Assembly: GCA_965248675.1 (NCBI GenBank)
Contig: CBDFJZ010000007.1
Span: 620,001-684,000 of the forward strand
DNA: 64,000 nt
Reading direction: 5' to 3'
Source: UBA6627 sp965248675
GTDB taxonomy: Bacteria; Chloroflexota; Dehalococcoidia; UBA2979
Shown here: positions 8,960 to 17,822 of the stretch, one piece after another
Layout: each line of letters starts with the position of its first letter
Position numbering within the stretch: position 1 is the stretch's first letter
Made by a program: the position numbers and the translations under genes
Notes under the pieces: model-generated
The model's input: only the letters and a program-made list of their open reading frames with translations
Told to the model about the DNA's origin: nothing
Database searches by the model: none

Positions 8960-9044
8960 ACGAGCCATGGTGAGCGCCGGGCCTCGCGGGAGTCGATAGC
9001 ATGACGCCCCGAACGGAATCTCCACAGGGCGCGGGGGCGCGCGG

Positions 9045-10811
9045 GTGATCGCTGGCGTGCGACTGGAGCTGGCTGCCGGGGCAGCGTCTGGCCTCGTCGG
9101 TGGGATCCTCTTCGCGCTCGCGATGCGGGAACAGGGCCTCGCCACCGAGGTGACCGGCCTCGCGGGCTTCGAGGCAAGCGCCGGAGGCGTGATCGCGCAC
9201 CTGCTGCTGGCGGTCGCGGGGGGCGCGGGGTTCGCCGCGCTGTTCCGCCATCAGCCGGAGAGCTACGCGACGATGATCGCGCTCGGCGTCGTCTATGGTC
9301 TCCTGCTGTGGATTCTTGGCACGCTGACGCTGCGCCCGCTGCTCGACGGAAACGAACCAACATGGGCGTCGGCCGCGGCTGCGGAGGCGTTTCCGAGTCT
9401 GATCGGCCACCTCGTCTACGCGACGACGACCGCGTTGGGCTTCTACCTCGTGCTGGTGGCTGTTCGCTATGTCGCGCCGGTTGAGGAGGTCGCAGCCACT
9501 CCGGTCGCCGCCCCACGGCGCGTGGTGATCCTCGGAGGAGGGTTCGGCGGCCTCAGCGCGGCGCAGCGGCTCGAGCAGCTGTACCGCAGGAACGCCGACC
9601 TCGAGGTCACGCTCGTGAGCCGCAGCAACTACTTGCTCTTCACACCAATGCTCGCCGAGGTCGCCTCGAGTGCGCTCGAGGCGCAGCACATCAGCGCTTC
9701 GATGCGGGCCGCCTGCCCGGCCACCCGCTTCCGCAACGCCACCGTCGAAGCGATCGATACCGACGCGCGCGTCGTCCAGGTGCGGCCGAGCGCTTCCGGA
9801 CCAGGCCTCGCACTGCCATACGATCAGCTCGTGCTCGCACTCGGGTCAGAGCCAAGCTTCTTCGGGTTGCCCGGGCTCGAGGAGCACGCCTTCACGCTGA
9901 AGACGCTCGACGACGCGACGCGGCTGCGCAACCAGGTGTTGCGCTCCCTCGAGCTGGCCGACGCCGAGCCAGATCCCGAGGAGCGGCGGCGGCGGCTGAC
10001 CTTCGTCGTCGCCGGCGGCGGGTTCGCGGGCACCGAGACGATCGCCGAGCTGTTCGACCTCGTGCGCAGCGTGCAGCGCTACTACCCCGATCTTGATCGG
10101 GGGGAGATGCGGTTTGCGCTTGTGCACTCGGGGGACCGGATCCTGCCCGAGCTGAGCGAGGGGCTGTGCGTTTACGCGCAGGAGAAACTCGAAAAACGCG
10201 GGATCCAGTTCTTGCTCGGCGCGCGGGTGGCCGGCGCAACCGCCGGGGCTGTGCAGCTGAACGACGGCCGCGAGGTGCAGACCAGGACGCTTGTTTGGAC
10301 CGCGGGCAACCGGCCGAACCCGCAGCTGATGGAGCTCGACTGTGAGCTCACGACGGGTGGACAGGTGATCGTCGACGGTTCGCTGCGCGTGCCCGGTCTC
10401 GAGGGTGTGTGGGCCGTCGGCGACTGCGCACAGGTCGCCGACCCCAGCACCGAAGGGCAGTTCTACCCGCCGACCGCGCAGCACGCGCTGCGTGAAGGCA
10501 AGGCGACCGCCGAGAACATCGCGGCGGTGTTGCGCGGCGAGGAGCCTCGGCCGTTCCGCTTCGAGACGATCGGTTCGCTCGTCGCGTTGGGCCGCCGCAC
10601 CGCGGCCGCCGAGATCCGCGGCCGGCAGTTCTCCGGCTTGCTCGCCTGGATGATGTGGCGCTCGGTGTACATCTCGAAGCTGCCCGGGCTCGAGAAGAAG
10701 ACGCGCGTCGCGCTCGACTGGACGATCGAGCTGTTCTTCCCGCGCGACATCGTGCTCACCTCCGACGCGGCGGATCGAGGCGCTCGCCCCGCCGAGAACG
10801 ACCCGGCGTGA
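9045..10811 (+). CDS. Type II NADH dehydrogenase fused to an N-terminal membrane module
   Basis: A 588-residue fusion. Residues 1-145 form a hydrophobic module of about four membrane segments with the pattern G-L-V-G-G near the start, a central V-I-A-H, a Y-G-L-L-L-W-I-L-G helix and a final G-H-L-V-Y. Residues 155-575 are a type II NADH dehydrogenase: FAD-binding GGGFGG (164-169), NADH-binding VAGGGFAG (322-329), the second flavin motif GDCAQV (459-464) and PPTAQHA. NDH-2 passes electrons from NADH to quinone without pumping protons and normally binds the membrane peripherally. Here it would be anchored. GTG 9045 is the only plausible start. The next gene consists of repeats of the same module. 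Confidence 0.85.
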   Translation: MIAGVRLELAAGAASGLVGGILFALAMREQGLATEVTGLAGFEASAGGVIAHLLLAVAGGAGFAALFRHQPESYATMIALGVVYGLLLWILGTLTLRPLLDGNEPTWASAAAAEAFPSLIGHLVYATTTALGFYLVLVAVRYVAPVEEVAATPVAAPRRVVILGGGFGGLSAAQRLEQLYRRNADLEVTLVSRSNYLLFTPMLAEVASSALEAQHISASMRAACPATRFRNATVEAIDTDARVVQVRPSASGPGLALPYDQLVLALGSEPSFFGLPGLEEHAFTLKTLDDATRLRNQVLRSLELADAEPDPEERRRRLTFVVAGGGFAGTETIAELFDLVRSVQRYYPDLDRGEMRFALVHSGDRILPELSEGLCVYAQEKLEKRGIQFLLGARVAGATAGAVQLNDGREVQTRTLVWTAGNRPNPQLMELDCELTTGGQVIVDGSLRVPGLEGVWAVGDCAQVADPSTEGQFYPPTAQHALREGKATAENIAAVLRGEEPRPFRFETIGSLVALGRRTAAAEIRGRQFSGLLAWMMWRSVYISKLPGLEKKTRVALDWTIELFFPRDIVLTSDAADRGARPAENDPA

Positions 10812-12296
10812 TGCGATCGAATGAGCTGCGGAGCTGGGTGCTGTCCGGCGCGCTCGCCGGACTCGTCGGCGGCGTCGTGTTCGGGGCGGCGATGCTCGAG
10901 CTCGGCGTGCTGGACTCGATCGCTGCGGTGGTGCGGGCCGAGGACTCATTCGGGCTTGGCGTCGCGGTGCACTTCACGATCGCGGCGACCGTGGGCGCGG
11001 GCTTCGGCGCTGGTCTGGCACCAGCGCCTGGGGGCGGGCGAGACCGTGCTCTGGGGTGTGACGTACGGCGCGCTGTGGTGGTTCGTCGGGCCACTGACGG
11101 TGCGCCCGATCCTCGCCGGCGACCCGATTGGCTGGGACCTGCCCTCCGCGCAAGCCGCGTTCCCACCGCTGCTCGGCCACCTGATGTACGGCGCGAGCAC
11201 CGGCATCGCGTTGCTCGTCGTACGCCGCGCCTCGCTCGTGCGCCCGAGCGGCGGGGCGCTGATCCGCGGTGCGCTCGCCGCCATCGTGCCGGCATTGCTG
11301 GTCGGACGGCTGCTCGACGTGCATGGCCGCTTACCAGTGGTAGCCGGTATCGCCGAGGACGAGTCGGCAGCACTCGCGTGGCTGGCGTTGGTTGCAATCG
11401 CGCTCAGTGCTGGCGCCGTGTTCGCGTCGCTCGTTCCGCGGCCGCGCGACAGCGCAGGAGCGGCCGTCGTCCGAGGCGCCGTCTACGGCTTTGTGCTGTG
11501 GGTGATCCTCAATCGCACGCTGCTGCCGCTGATCGCGGGGGACGGGCTGCCCTGGTCGGTCAACGACGCCCGCGAGGACTTCGCGGCGCTGTTCGCATAC
11601 ATCCTGCTCGGCGCCGGGATCGGGCTGATCGAACAGTGGCTCGATTCGGTGTGGCGCACGCTGTTCTCGGATGCCTACGGCGGCGACGACGATGAGGGGG
11701 CGGGAGCGCAGGGGCTGCGCGCGATCGGGCGCGGCGCGCTGGCCGGCATCGTCGGCGGGCTGCTGTTCACCTACGTGATGGTTGAGATCGGCGCGCTCGA
11801 CAACGTCGGCAACATCCTCCGGGTGGAGTCGGAGTTCGCCGGCATCGTCGTGCACTTCGCGATCGCGGTGATCTGGGGCGCGACGTACGGCCTGCTGTTC
11901 CGTCGACAGACCTACGATCGAGGCTCGGCAATCGGCTGGGGGCTGTCGTATGGCGTCGTGGTCTGGGTCGTCGGGCCCAATACCTTGCTGCCGATCCTGC
12001 TGGGCGGGACGCCCGATTGGACCGCCGAGAACGCCGCCGCGCTTACCGCGAGCCTGGTCGGACACCTCGCCTACGGCGCGGCCCTCGGGCTGACCTTCCA
12101 CCACTTCGAGGCGCGATTCAGCCCGTGGTGGATCCCGCAGCGGATGGCCGACGCCGCTCGCGCACAGCGCCGCCGCGAACAGGCGCTGACCTCGGCGCCG
12201 GCGATCTGGGCGCTGGTCGTGGTCGTCGCGGTGACGCTGCCGGTGATGCTGAGCACGGCGGCAACCGGGTCCGATTCCATCTACGGCGGGCCGTAG
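10811..12296 (+). CDS. Polytopic membrane protein of three repeated ~150-residue modules (one-base frameshift)
   Basis: Reconstructed length is about 494 residues. The ATG at 10811 overlaps the TGA of the NDH-2 gene, so the two are coupled. The first 67 codons are in one frame. At about 11008-11013 the homologous sequence continues one base later (GAGFGA then LVWHQRLGAGE). Three modules resemble the N-terminus of the NDH-2 protein. Modules 1 and 3 clearly share G-x-L-A-G-x-V-G-G, V-H-F, Y-G-x-x-x-W, G-P-x-T, L-P-I-L, G-H-L-x-Y-G; module 2 is more divergent. A last hydrophobic helix ends the protein. No catalytic motif is seen. It could be a membrane partner of NDH-2. The frameshift may be a sequence error because the rest is intact. 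Confidence 0.65.
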
Positions 12297-12614
12297 CCAG
12301 GCCTGTGCCAATCAGCAGCCGCAGCGAGCGCTCTAGCCGGAACTCGCCTGCGTTCACAGCGCGAGGATGGGGGACGTCCGTCCTACAGCAGCAGGCCGTC
12401 GAACGCGGCTGAGTGCGGACGGTGCCGAGGCCGCTACGGAACTCCGCCCTCGGGACGAACTCATCGAGCGCTGCTGATCGGGCGGCGATCGGGCCGCGGT
12501 GGCTCGATGAGGACCGAACGTGGCGCCGCGCGACAGGGAGTGGTACGAATGCACCTCGCCAGCGACGAGGCGCGAGCCAGACGGCGTGCACCGAGCACTG
12601 ATCGGAGCGAAGCG
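12297..12614. other. No gene recognised
   Basis: Short GC-rich frames only. Nothing beyond a possible leader for the SnoaL-like gene is supported. Confidence 0.4.
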
Positions 12615-12986
12615 ATGACCAGCGATCCGCCAGGGACAGCGACCGAGGCGATGCGGAGCTGGGCTGCTTGCGCGGTCGCCGCCGACATGGAGGGCTGGGC
12701 CGCGCTTACCACCGACGCGATGACGTACACGCACAGCAACTCACTGTTCGAGACGCGCGACGATGTGGTCGCGGCGTTCGCGGCGGGACGCCGCTACACG
12801 CGCTTCGACCTCGAAGACACGACGGAGAGCCGCTACGGCGACGCGGCGGTAGTGACCGGCATCACCCGCGCCGCCGTTGACCGCGATCCGCCGCTGGCGC
12901 TCGACCTCCGGTTCACCGCCGCCCTCGTACAGAGCAACGGAGGTTGGCGCGTCGCGGCGTACCAGACCACCCCGCTCCAGACATAG
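12615..12986 (+). CDS. SnoaL-like / NTF2-fold small protein
   Basis: A 123-residue protein with the NTF2-like pattern: an N-terminal helix (EAMRSWAACAVAADMEGWAAL), a strand ending in T-Y-T-H-S-N-S, a helix D-D-V-V-A-A-F, and C-terminal strands V-V-T-G-I and W-R-V-A-A-Y-Q-T-T. This matches the SnoaL-like/DUF4440 group, small cone-shaped proteins that act as isomerases, hydrolases or binding modules. The ATG at 12615 is preferred over a longer frame because the domain begins right after it. The ribosome site is weak. Function cannot be narrowed. Confidence 0.7.
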   Translation: MTSDPPGTATEAMRSWAACAVAADMEGWAALTTDAMTYTHSNSLFETRDDVVAAFAAGRRYTRFDLEDTTESRYGDAAVVTGITRAAVDRDPPLALDLRFTAALVQSNGGWRVAAYQTTPLQT

Positions 12987-13059
12987 CGGGCGAGCACTCG
13001 GCGACAGGCAAGTCGCCCAGCGATGGCTAGGGCTCATCCCTCGATCGTGTGGCGTGCTT

Positions 13060-13103
13060 GTGGGGCACGAAAACCAGATCCGCCGTCAGGCCGCCCAGTC
13101 GTA
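13060..13103 (-). mobile_element. Terminal remnant of an IS related to the 41.2-kb copy
   Basis: GTGGGGCACGAAAACC at 13060 followed by GCCGCCCAGTCGTA matches, with small changes, the right end of the IS at 41166-42294 read on the other strand (terminal repeat, then the codons for Tyr-Asp-Trp-Ala-Ala-stop). The rest of the IS is gone. It marks the point where the GAF gene was cut. Confidence 0.6.
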
Positions 13104-13547
13104 GACGTGGTGCTCGTACGACCCGAGAGAGAGAGTGCCGACGAGGTCTCCCTCGGCGCGGAGAGGGAGCCACATCACGCAGCGGTAGCCGCTTCGCTCC
13201 CGGAGTTCGCGCATGATCGGCCACGGGCTATCCTCTGTCGCATTCGTAATCAGGGGTTGGCCCGTGGCCATGCATTCGGCCACGGGGGTGTTCTCGATGG
13301 GCATGCGCGGCCGCTCAAGCTCGGGCGGTGGATCGCCCGCTCCTGCATAGACCTCGAGCTCATTGGCCCCGGCGAGGTGACGGAGGAGCACCATCCGGTC
13401 GAACGGGACTAGCCGCCGAACCTGCTCCGCGACCTGGTCGAACACGTCCGACAGCTCGAGCCGCGACACGGCGATGCGCATGAGCGCGTTGAGAACGGGT
13501 GCTCGATCGGCGTCTCGTTGCCTGGCGGATTTGCGTGCTCGCGCCAT
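13086..13547 (-). CDS. GAF-domain protein, truncated at the 3' end by an IS remnant
   Basis: The 153-residue product begins with a basic segment and carries a GAF-like fold from about residue 20: a helix around LNALMRIAV, V-F-D-Q-V, P-F-D-R-M-V-L-L, a middle T-P-V-A-E-C, and L-V-G-T-L-S-L-G near 140. GAF domains bind small molecules or form sensor dimers. A full GAF would continue with one more long helix, but after S-Y-E-H-H-V the frame enters Y-D-W-A-A-stop, which is the tail of a transposase in the IS remnant. The gene probably once encoded a larger sensor or transcription factor. Start ATG 13547 has no clear ribosome site. Confidence 0.6.
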   Translation of the reverse strand: MARARKSARQRDADRAPVLNALMRIAVSRLELSDVFDQVAEQVRRLVPFDRMVLLRHLAGANELEVYAGAGDPPPELERPRMPIENTPVAECMATGQPLITNATEDSPWPIMRELRERSGYRCVMWLPLRAEGDLVGTLSLGSYEHHVYDWAA

Positions 13548-13978
13548 CGCGGCCTAAGCATACCGGCTGCGAGCACGTTGCCGGGCGACGAACGGAGCGG
13601 CGGCGGTTCCCACACTACCCTTCGATCGGTCCCCCGTGCCACGGCCCCGGCAGAAGAAGTGACGCCCTCAGGCGACAAGCCTAAGGGCGAAGTACCGAAT
13701 CGATTCCATCCCGATCACGCAACCGACGCCCAATGGCGACGAAGAGACAAGAGGACACGAATGACCAGCGAGACAATCGCGACGAGCTCCTGCTCCGTCT
13801 CACCTCGATGGTGGCGCACCAGGGCTCGGAGCCCGTACGAGACTGATGCGATGGACGGCACGTAGACAGGCGTTTCGGCTAGCTCATCGCTCGCACTCAG
13901 ATCGCCGTCGAGCACCCTGCCCGCGGCAGCGGGAGCCTGCGTCTGACGAAGGCGGGAAGCCGTCGACAGTCCGGGGGC
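13548..13978. other. No gene recognised
   Basis: Contains only short frames without family resemblance. A 66-codon minus-strand frame at 13715-13915 has a hydrophobic stretch but no start signal or homology I recognise. Confidence 0.35.
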
Positions 13979-14440
13979 TCAGGTCACCAGTTCATACAGC
14001 TCTGTCCGAACCGCCTCCAATACCACCTCACCCGTCTGTCTCGACGTCACATCCTTCAGGCGAGCGACACAGCGCTTCGGATCGCTGCTTGGACGCGCAT
14101 CCAGGATTTCGCTTTCGACTGTGATCGTGTCGCCGGGATAGACGGGACTTGTGAAGCGCACACTCTCGAAGCCCAGAAGGGCAACCAGCTGCAAGCCCTG
14201 CTGGGCCATGAGACCTCGCACGCGGCTGGTGTTCGCGAGGCCGATCGTCGTGCTCAGGATGCAGACCCCTGGCAGGATTCACTCCCCGAACGAGGTCGAC
14301 TTCATGTACTCGCTATCGGCGTGGATCGAACCGACGGTCCAGTTCAGGTTGACCAGCATGCTGAAGTCACCCTCGCTGATCGTCCTGCCAATGCTCGACC
14401 GCTTCTCGCCGTACGAAATTCCTTTGAGGACATCTTCCAT
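13979..14440 (-). pseudogene. MaoC-like dehydratase/hotdog-fold gene with an in-frame TGA
   Basis: From ATG 14440, with AGGAG upstream, the frame reads MEDVLKGISYGEK and a hotdog-like N-half up to H-A-D-S-E-Y. It then reaches FGE-TGA-ILPGVC and continues in the same frame to a C-half containing Y-P-G-D-T-I and ending ELVT. MaoC proteins hydrate enoyl-CoA; the H-x-D-x-E-Y and the following F-G-x-R-I-x-x-G are the expected active-site region, so the TGA probably replaces CGA (Arg). About 153 residues if read through, normal for the family. A single C-to-T change would account for it. Confidence 0.7.
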
Positions 14441-14542
14441 GTCGGTCTCCTGTTCACGGGTTCGCTCGGTACTGATCCGAATCGGAACGCAGCCGTGGAC
14501 CCGCCGTGCTCGTGAGTGATCTTCGGTCCTATGAAGTCGCGG

Positions 14543-15412
14543 TTATCCCGGCGTCACCTCCATCAGGTCTTCGCCGAGGATGATCGGCCCGTCGTAGTAC
14601 TGAGCGATCTCATCGACGATCACCTGGCTGGCGGCGGGGTCGTCGTAGCGGTCGCCCATCATGTGCACGATCACCAGTTGCCTGGCGCCTGACTCGGCGG
14701 CGGCCTCGCCCACATCGCGCGGACCATGCCATCCGACACGGCGGGCGGTGACGGGGTCGGGCGGGTTCTCAGACCCGGGCGACATGTGGAGCAGCAGGTC
14801 CACGTCGCGGGCGAGTTCGATCGTGCTGCGGCATGGGATCGTGTCGCCGGTGATGACGACCGAGCCACCCTCGCAGTCAACGCGGTAGGCGAGGCAGTCG
14901 TGGTACGGCTGGGCGTGGACGGCGGGGGCGGCGGAGACCTGCCAGCTCACACCGGAGCTGACCACGCCCGGTTGAACGTCCTTGGCGCCGAGCGCGATTG
15001 GCTCGCGCACTCCCTCACCGCCACGGCCGCGGTACACGGCGATGCTCAGCGGGTGCTTCGTGCGCGCGACGATGTCCGGCTCGAAGGCACCCTGCGGCCC
15101 GAAGAGTCGCTCGACGTAGCGCTCGGTACCGGTCGGGCCATAGACCTGCAGCGGCGCGTTCTTGCCGGCGCCCTGGTCCCAGCGCACGAGCGCGAACTGC
15201 GCGAAGTCGACGTTGTGGTCGTAGTGGTGGTGGGTGAAAAACTGGTAGTCGATCTCGACGATCGGCACATCGGTGGCGGCGAGCCGCTGGGTGGTGCCGG
15301 GGCCGCAATCGAACAGCAGGTATTCGCCGTCGGCCTCGACGAGGTGCGCCGAGCCGTGGCGATTCGCGCGAGGCTCCGGACTGCCCGTGCCAAGCAACGT
15401 GACCTTCAGCAT
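14543..15412 (-). CDS. MBL-fold hydrolase (ribonuclease Z / arylsulfatase-like)
   Basis: A 289-residue metallo-beta-lactamase-fold enzyme. It begins MLKVTLLGTGSPEP, the ElaC/RNase Z-type opening, followed by the metal motif THHHYDHN, a third-ligand region A-P-A-V-H-A-Q-P, and V-V-I-T-G-D-T with the bridging aspartate. The C-terminal histidine lies in V-I-V-H-M-M-G. It is likely a dinuclear-zinc phosphodiesterase or an arylsulfatase-like hydrolase; the exact substrate is unknown. ATG 15412 is chosen because it opens the conserved strand and follows GGGGAG. Partial copies of related genes lie at 16812-17049 and 6655-6975. Confidence 0.82.
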   Translation of the reverse strand: MLKVTLLGTGSPEPRANRHGSAHLVEADGEYLLFDCGPGTTQRLAATDVPIVEIDYQFFTHHHYDHNVDFAQFALVRWDQGAGKNAPLQVYGPTGTERYVERLFGPQGAFEPDIVARTKHPLSIAVYRGRGGEGVREPIALGAKDVQPGVVSSGVSWQVSAAPAVHAQPYHDCLAYRVDCEGGSVVITGDTIPCRSTIELARDVDLLLHMSPGSENPPDPVTARRVGWHGPRDVGEAAAESGARQLVIVHMMGDRYDDPAASQVIVDEIAQYYDGPIILGEDLMEVTPG

Positions 15413-15446
15413 GAGGCTCCCCTCCCTCGCCGCACCGGCATCACAA

Positions 15447-16769
15447 TCAATCGAAGCGACTCTCCGGCTGTAGCAGTCCGTAATGATCACGGAGCGTGTC
15501 ACCTTCATAGGTTTGTCGGAAGATCCCTCGTTTCTGGAGTAACGGGATCACCTCGGCGATAAAGACATCGAACATTTCAGGTAATACCGGCGGCATCAGG
15601 TTAAAGCCGTCTGCTGCCTCATCGTCAATCCAATCTTCCATCAGGTCGGCAACCTGCTCAGGTGTCCCGGCAAAGGTGTAGTGCCCCCGTGCACCAGACA
15701 ACTTGAAGAGCAGTTGGCGCAACGTCGGCTGTTGATTCCGGATCAAATCTACAATCAAGCTTGGTCGGCTTACGCTCCCCTGGAGAGCGCTCGGGTCAGG
15801 GAAATCTTCTGGCGCCAACGGCGTGTCCAGATCCATGTGCGACAGATCAAAGCCACCAAATGTTCCCGATAATCTCTTCAGCCCGACCGCCTGATTTCCA
15901 AGCTCGTCTAGTTCTCGCGCATATCGGTCAGCCTCGGCTTCGGTTGAGGCAACGACTGGACTGAGGCCCGGCATGATCATGCATTGATCCGGGCGACGCC
16001 CCTGGGCAACGACGCGTGACTTGATGTCATGATAGAAATCCTGGGCCGCGGACTTTTCCAACACCGCGGTGAAGATGGCTTCACCGTGTTTTGCCGCAAA
16101 TGCACGCCCGGGTTCAGAAGATCCGGCCTGAACAAGTACTGGTCGACCTTGTGGGCCTCGAGGAACGGTCAACGGTCCGGTCACGTGATAGAACGAGCCT
16201 TCGTGGTTGATCGGTTGAATACGACCGGGCAACGTGTATTGCCCGTTCGCACGATCGTCCACAACCGCGTCCTCGGCCCAGCTGTCCCAGAGGCCATTGG
16301 CCACGGTCAGGTACTCATCGGCGCGTGCGTATCGTTCCTGGATACCGGCCTGCGGATTCGCACTGTAGTTCTTTGCAGCAGCGGCAGACCCGGTGGTGAC
16401 GATATTCCAGGCTATTCGACCGTTGCTGATGTGATCGAGGGATGCCAACTGACGCGCTAGATTGTACGGCTCGGTGTAGGTCGTCGAAGCCGTTCCGATG
16501 ATGCCTATCTTTTGAGTAACAGCAGCCAGCGCACCGGCCAGAGGAATCGGATCGAGCACGGCACGCGGTGTGTACTCAATATCGCCACCGAGCGACAAGA
16601 TGTCGGAAAGGAAAATGGAATCGAATGCCGCGGCTTCTGCTTTTCTAGCCAGCTCCTCGTAGTAACGGAAATCCGTGAGTAAATAGGGCGAAGCATTCTC
16701 ATGTCGCCAGGCGGCCTCATGATGGCCACGGCTATGGATGAAAAGGTTCAGGTGCACTCTCCGTTTCAT
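15447..16769 (-). CDS. LLM-class flavin-dependent monooxygenase (NtaA/SnaA/DszA/SoxA type)
   Basis: A 440-residue protein that starts MKRRVHLNLFIHSRGHH. It contains the NtaA/DszA signatures F-D-S-I-F-L-S-D, P-Y-N-L-A-R-Q-L-A-S-L-D, G-R-I-A-W-N-I-V-T, Y-A-R-A-D-E-Y and V-L-V-Q-A-G-S-S-E-P-G-R. These two-component enzymes use FMNH2 from a separate reductase and oxygen to oxidise sulfur or nitrogen heterocycles, aminocarboxylates or alkanes. ATG 16769 has GGGAAG upstream; the longer frame crosses MBL debris. Base composition is clearly more AT-rich than the neighbours, which suggests recent transfer. It lies between an intact MBL gene and a partial MBL copy. No flavin reductase is adjacent. Confidence 0.88.
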   Translation of the reverse strand: MKRRVHLNLFIHSRGHHEAAWRHENASPYLLTDFRYYEELARKAEAAAFDSIFLSDILSLGGDIEYTPRAVLDPIPLAGALAAVTQKIGIIGTASTTYTEPYNLARQLASLDHISNGRIAWNIVTTGSAAAAKNYSANPQAGIQERYARADEYLTVANGLWDSWAEDAVVDDRANGQYTLPGRIQPINHEGSFYHVTGPLTVPRGPQGRPVLVQAGSSEPGRAFAAKHGEAIFTAVLEKSAAQDFYHDIKSRVVAQGRRPDQCMIMPGLSPVVASTEAEADRYARELDELGNQAVGLKRLSGTFGGFDLSHMDLDTPLAPEDFPDPSALQGSVSRPSLIVDLIRNQQPTLRQLLFKLSGARGHYTFAGTPEQVADLMEDWIDDEAADGFNLMPPVLPEMFDVFIAEVIPLLQKRGIFRQTYEGDTLRDHYGLLQPESRFD

Positions 16770-16811
16770 CACTACTTCCCATCTAAAGTGGCTAAACGAT
16801 CGTATCCGTGG

Positions 16812-17049
16812 TCTCAGCGCACCAGCGCGAACTGCGCCAAGTCGACGTTGCGGTCGTAGTGGTGGTGATGGATGAACACTGGTAGTCGATCTCGACGATC
16901 GGCACGTCGGTGGCGGCGAGGCGCTGCGTCGTGCCGGGGCCGCAATCGAACAGCAGGTACTCGCCGTCGGCCTCGACGAGGTGCGCCGATCCGTGGCGAT
17001 TCGCGCGAGGCTCCGGACTCCCCGTTCCAAGCAGCGTGACCTTCAGCAC
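16812..17049 (-). pseudogene. Duplicate 5' part of the MBL-fold hydrolase gene
   Basis: Starting at GTG 17049 behind AGGGGGG, the frame encodes LKVTLLGTGSPEP and continues through VEIDYQ, almost identical in DNA to the start of the intact gene at 14543-15412. A one-base change near 16878 shifts the frame; the other frame continues F-I-H-H-H-H-Y-D-R-N to ALVR-stop. The copy ends where the AT-rich monooxygenase segment begins. It cannot make an active enzyme. Confidence 0.8.
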
Positions 17050-17339
17050 TCGCCCCCCTTGATCGCCGCACGGGCATCCCGACGCGCATGGTAGCGCTGG
17101 TGGCGAGGACAGCCGATGGAGACGGAGCCCGGCGGGGCGATGCCATACGGCTGAAGTCTCGTGGATGGGCCCGCCGTCCTCGGGATCGCCGCATCGATCG
17201 TCGGTCGGTGCAGGCCTGTCCACGGAATGGCGTGGCTGTTGCGGGCGATCGTGGTTGCCACGGCCTTTCTCTGTCCTTCGCACTCGAAACTTGGACCGAC
17301 TCGAGGTCCTGGACCACCTCGCGCGGCAGACGACCTCGG

Positions 17340-17523
17340 CGTCGCTGTCCACCAGCTCCGCCCCACCGCCGTCAACGTCATGCTCGACCTGGGTGTCCCG
17401 CTGACGACGATCCTGGACGTCGTCGGTCACGCGGACTTCGACCTGACGCGGACTACGTATGCGCACCTCGCCGTCTCGATCGAGCGCGACGGTGCGGATA
17501 AGATGTCCCTCGCCTTCGGGTCA
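17340..17523 (+). pseudogene. Tyrosine recombinase (integrase) C-terminal fragment
   Basis: The translated fragment contains HQLRPTAVNVMLDLGVP, then V-V-G-H-A and T-Y-A-H-L. These correspond to the H-x-L-R motif, the second active-site histidine and the nucleophilic tyrosine of phage-type integrases. The N-terminal and core-binding domains are absent and upstream sequence is unrelated. It lies about 90 bp upstream of a split tRNA copy, as expected for a remnant of an integrating element. Some residues differ from consensus (LRP in place of LRH), consistent with decay. Confidence 0.7.
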
Positions 17524-17600
17524 CCGGCTCGCCGGCGTATCCCACCGGTAGCCCCTCGAGGGCGGTCGAGCGAGGTACGCGGGCCGGAAGAACCCCGAGC

Positions 17601-17648
17601 ACACAGGCGTGGCAGGGTAGCTCAGAGGCCAGAGCAGGGGACTCATAA
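17601..17648 (+). repeat. 5' half of a tRNA gene plus 10-bp leader (duplicate of 18681-18728)
   Basis: This 48-bp block is identical to 18681-18728. It holds the acceptor, D-arm and anticodon loop of the CAT tRNA and stops exactly after ACTCATAA, then continues with unrelated DNA. The 3' tRNA half at 49765 begins with the same ACTCATAA, so the three sites share an 8-bp core in the anticodon loop. Confidence 0.85.
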
Positions 17649-17754
17649 CTCGCGCGTGGGGCTGTCAGGCGCGATCATGATCCCCCGAGAGGCCCACGTC
17701 GCCGGCGAGCTCGGCGCCGGCAACCGATCAGCAGACCCCTACGTTCCGCTGCCC

Positions 17755-17774
17755 GTGGCTCCCGATAGGCTCCC
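17755..17774 (+). repeat. 20-bp direct repeat, copy 1
   Basis: GTGGCTCCCGATAGGCTCCC occurs here and again at 18627-18646. Copy 1 lies downstream of the tRNA 5' half; copy 2 lies 44 bp upstream of the complete tRNA. Confidence 0.8.
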
Positions 17775-17822
17775 CCGACACCTACCATGTGGCGCGCGAA
17801 CGCGGGAAGGGTGGACCGCCGG

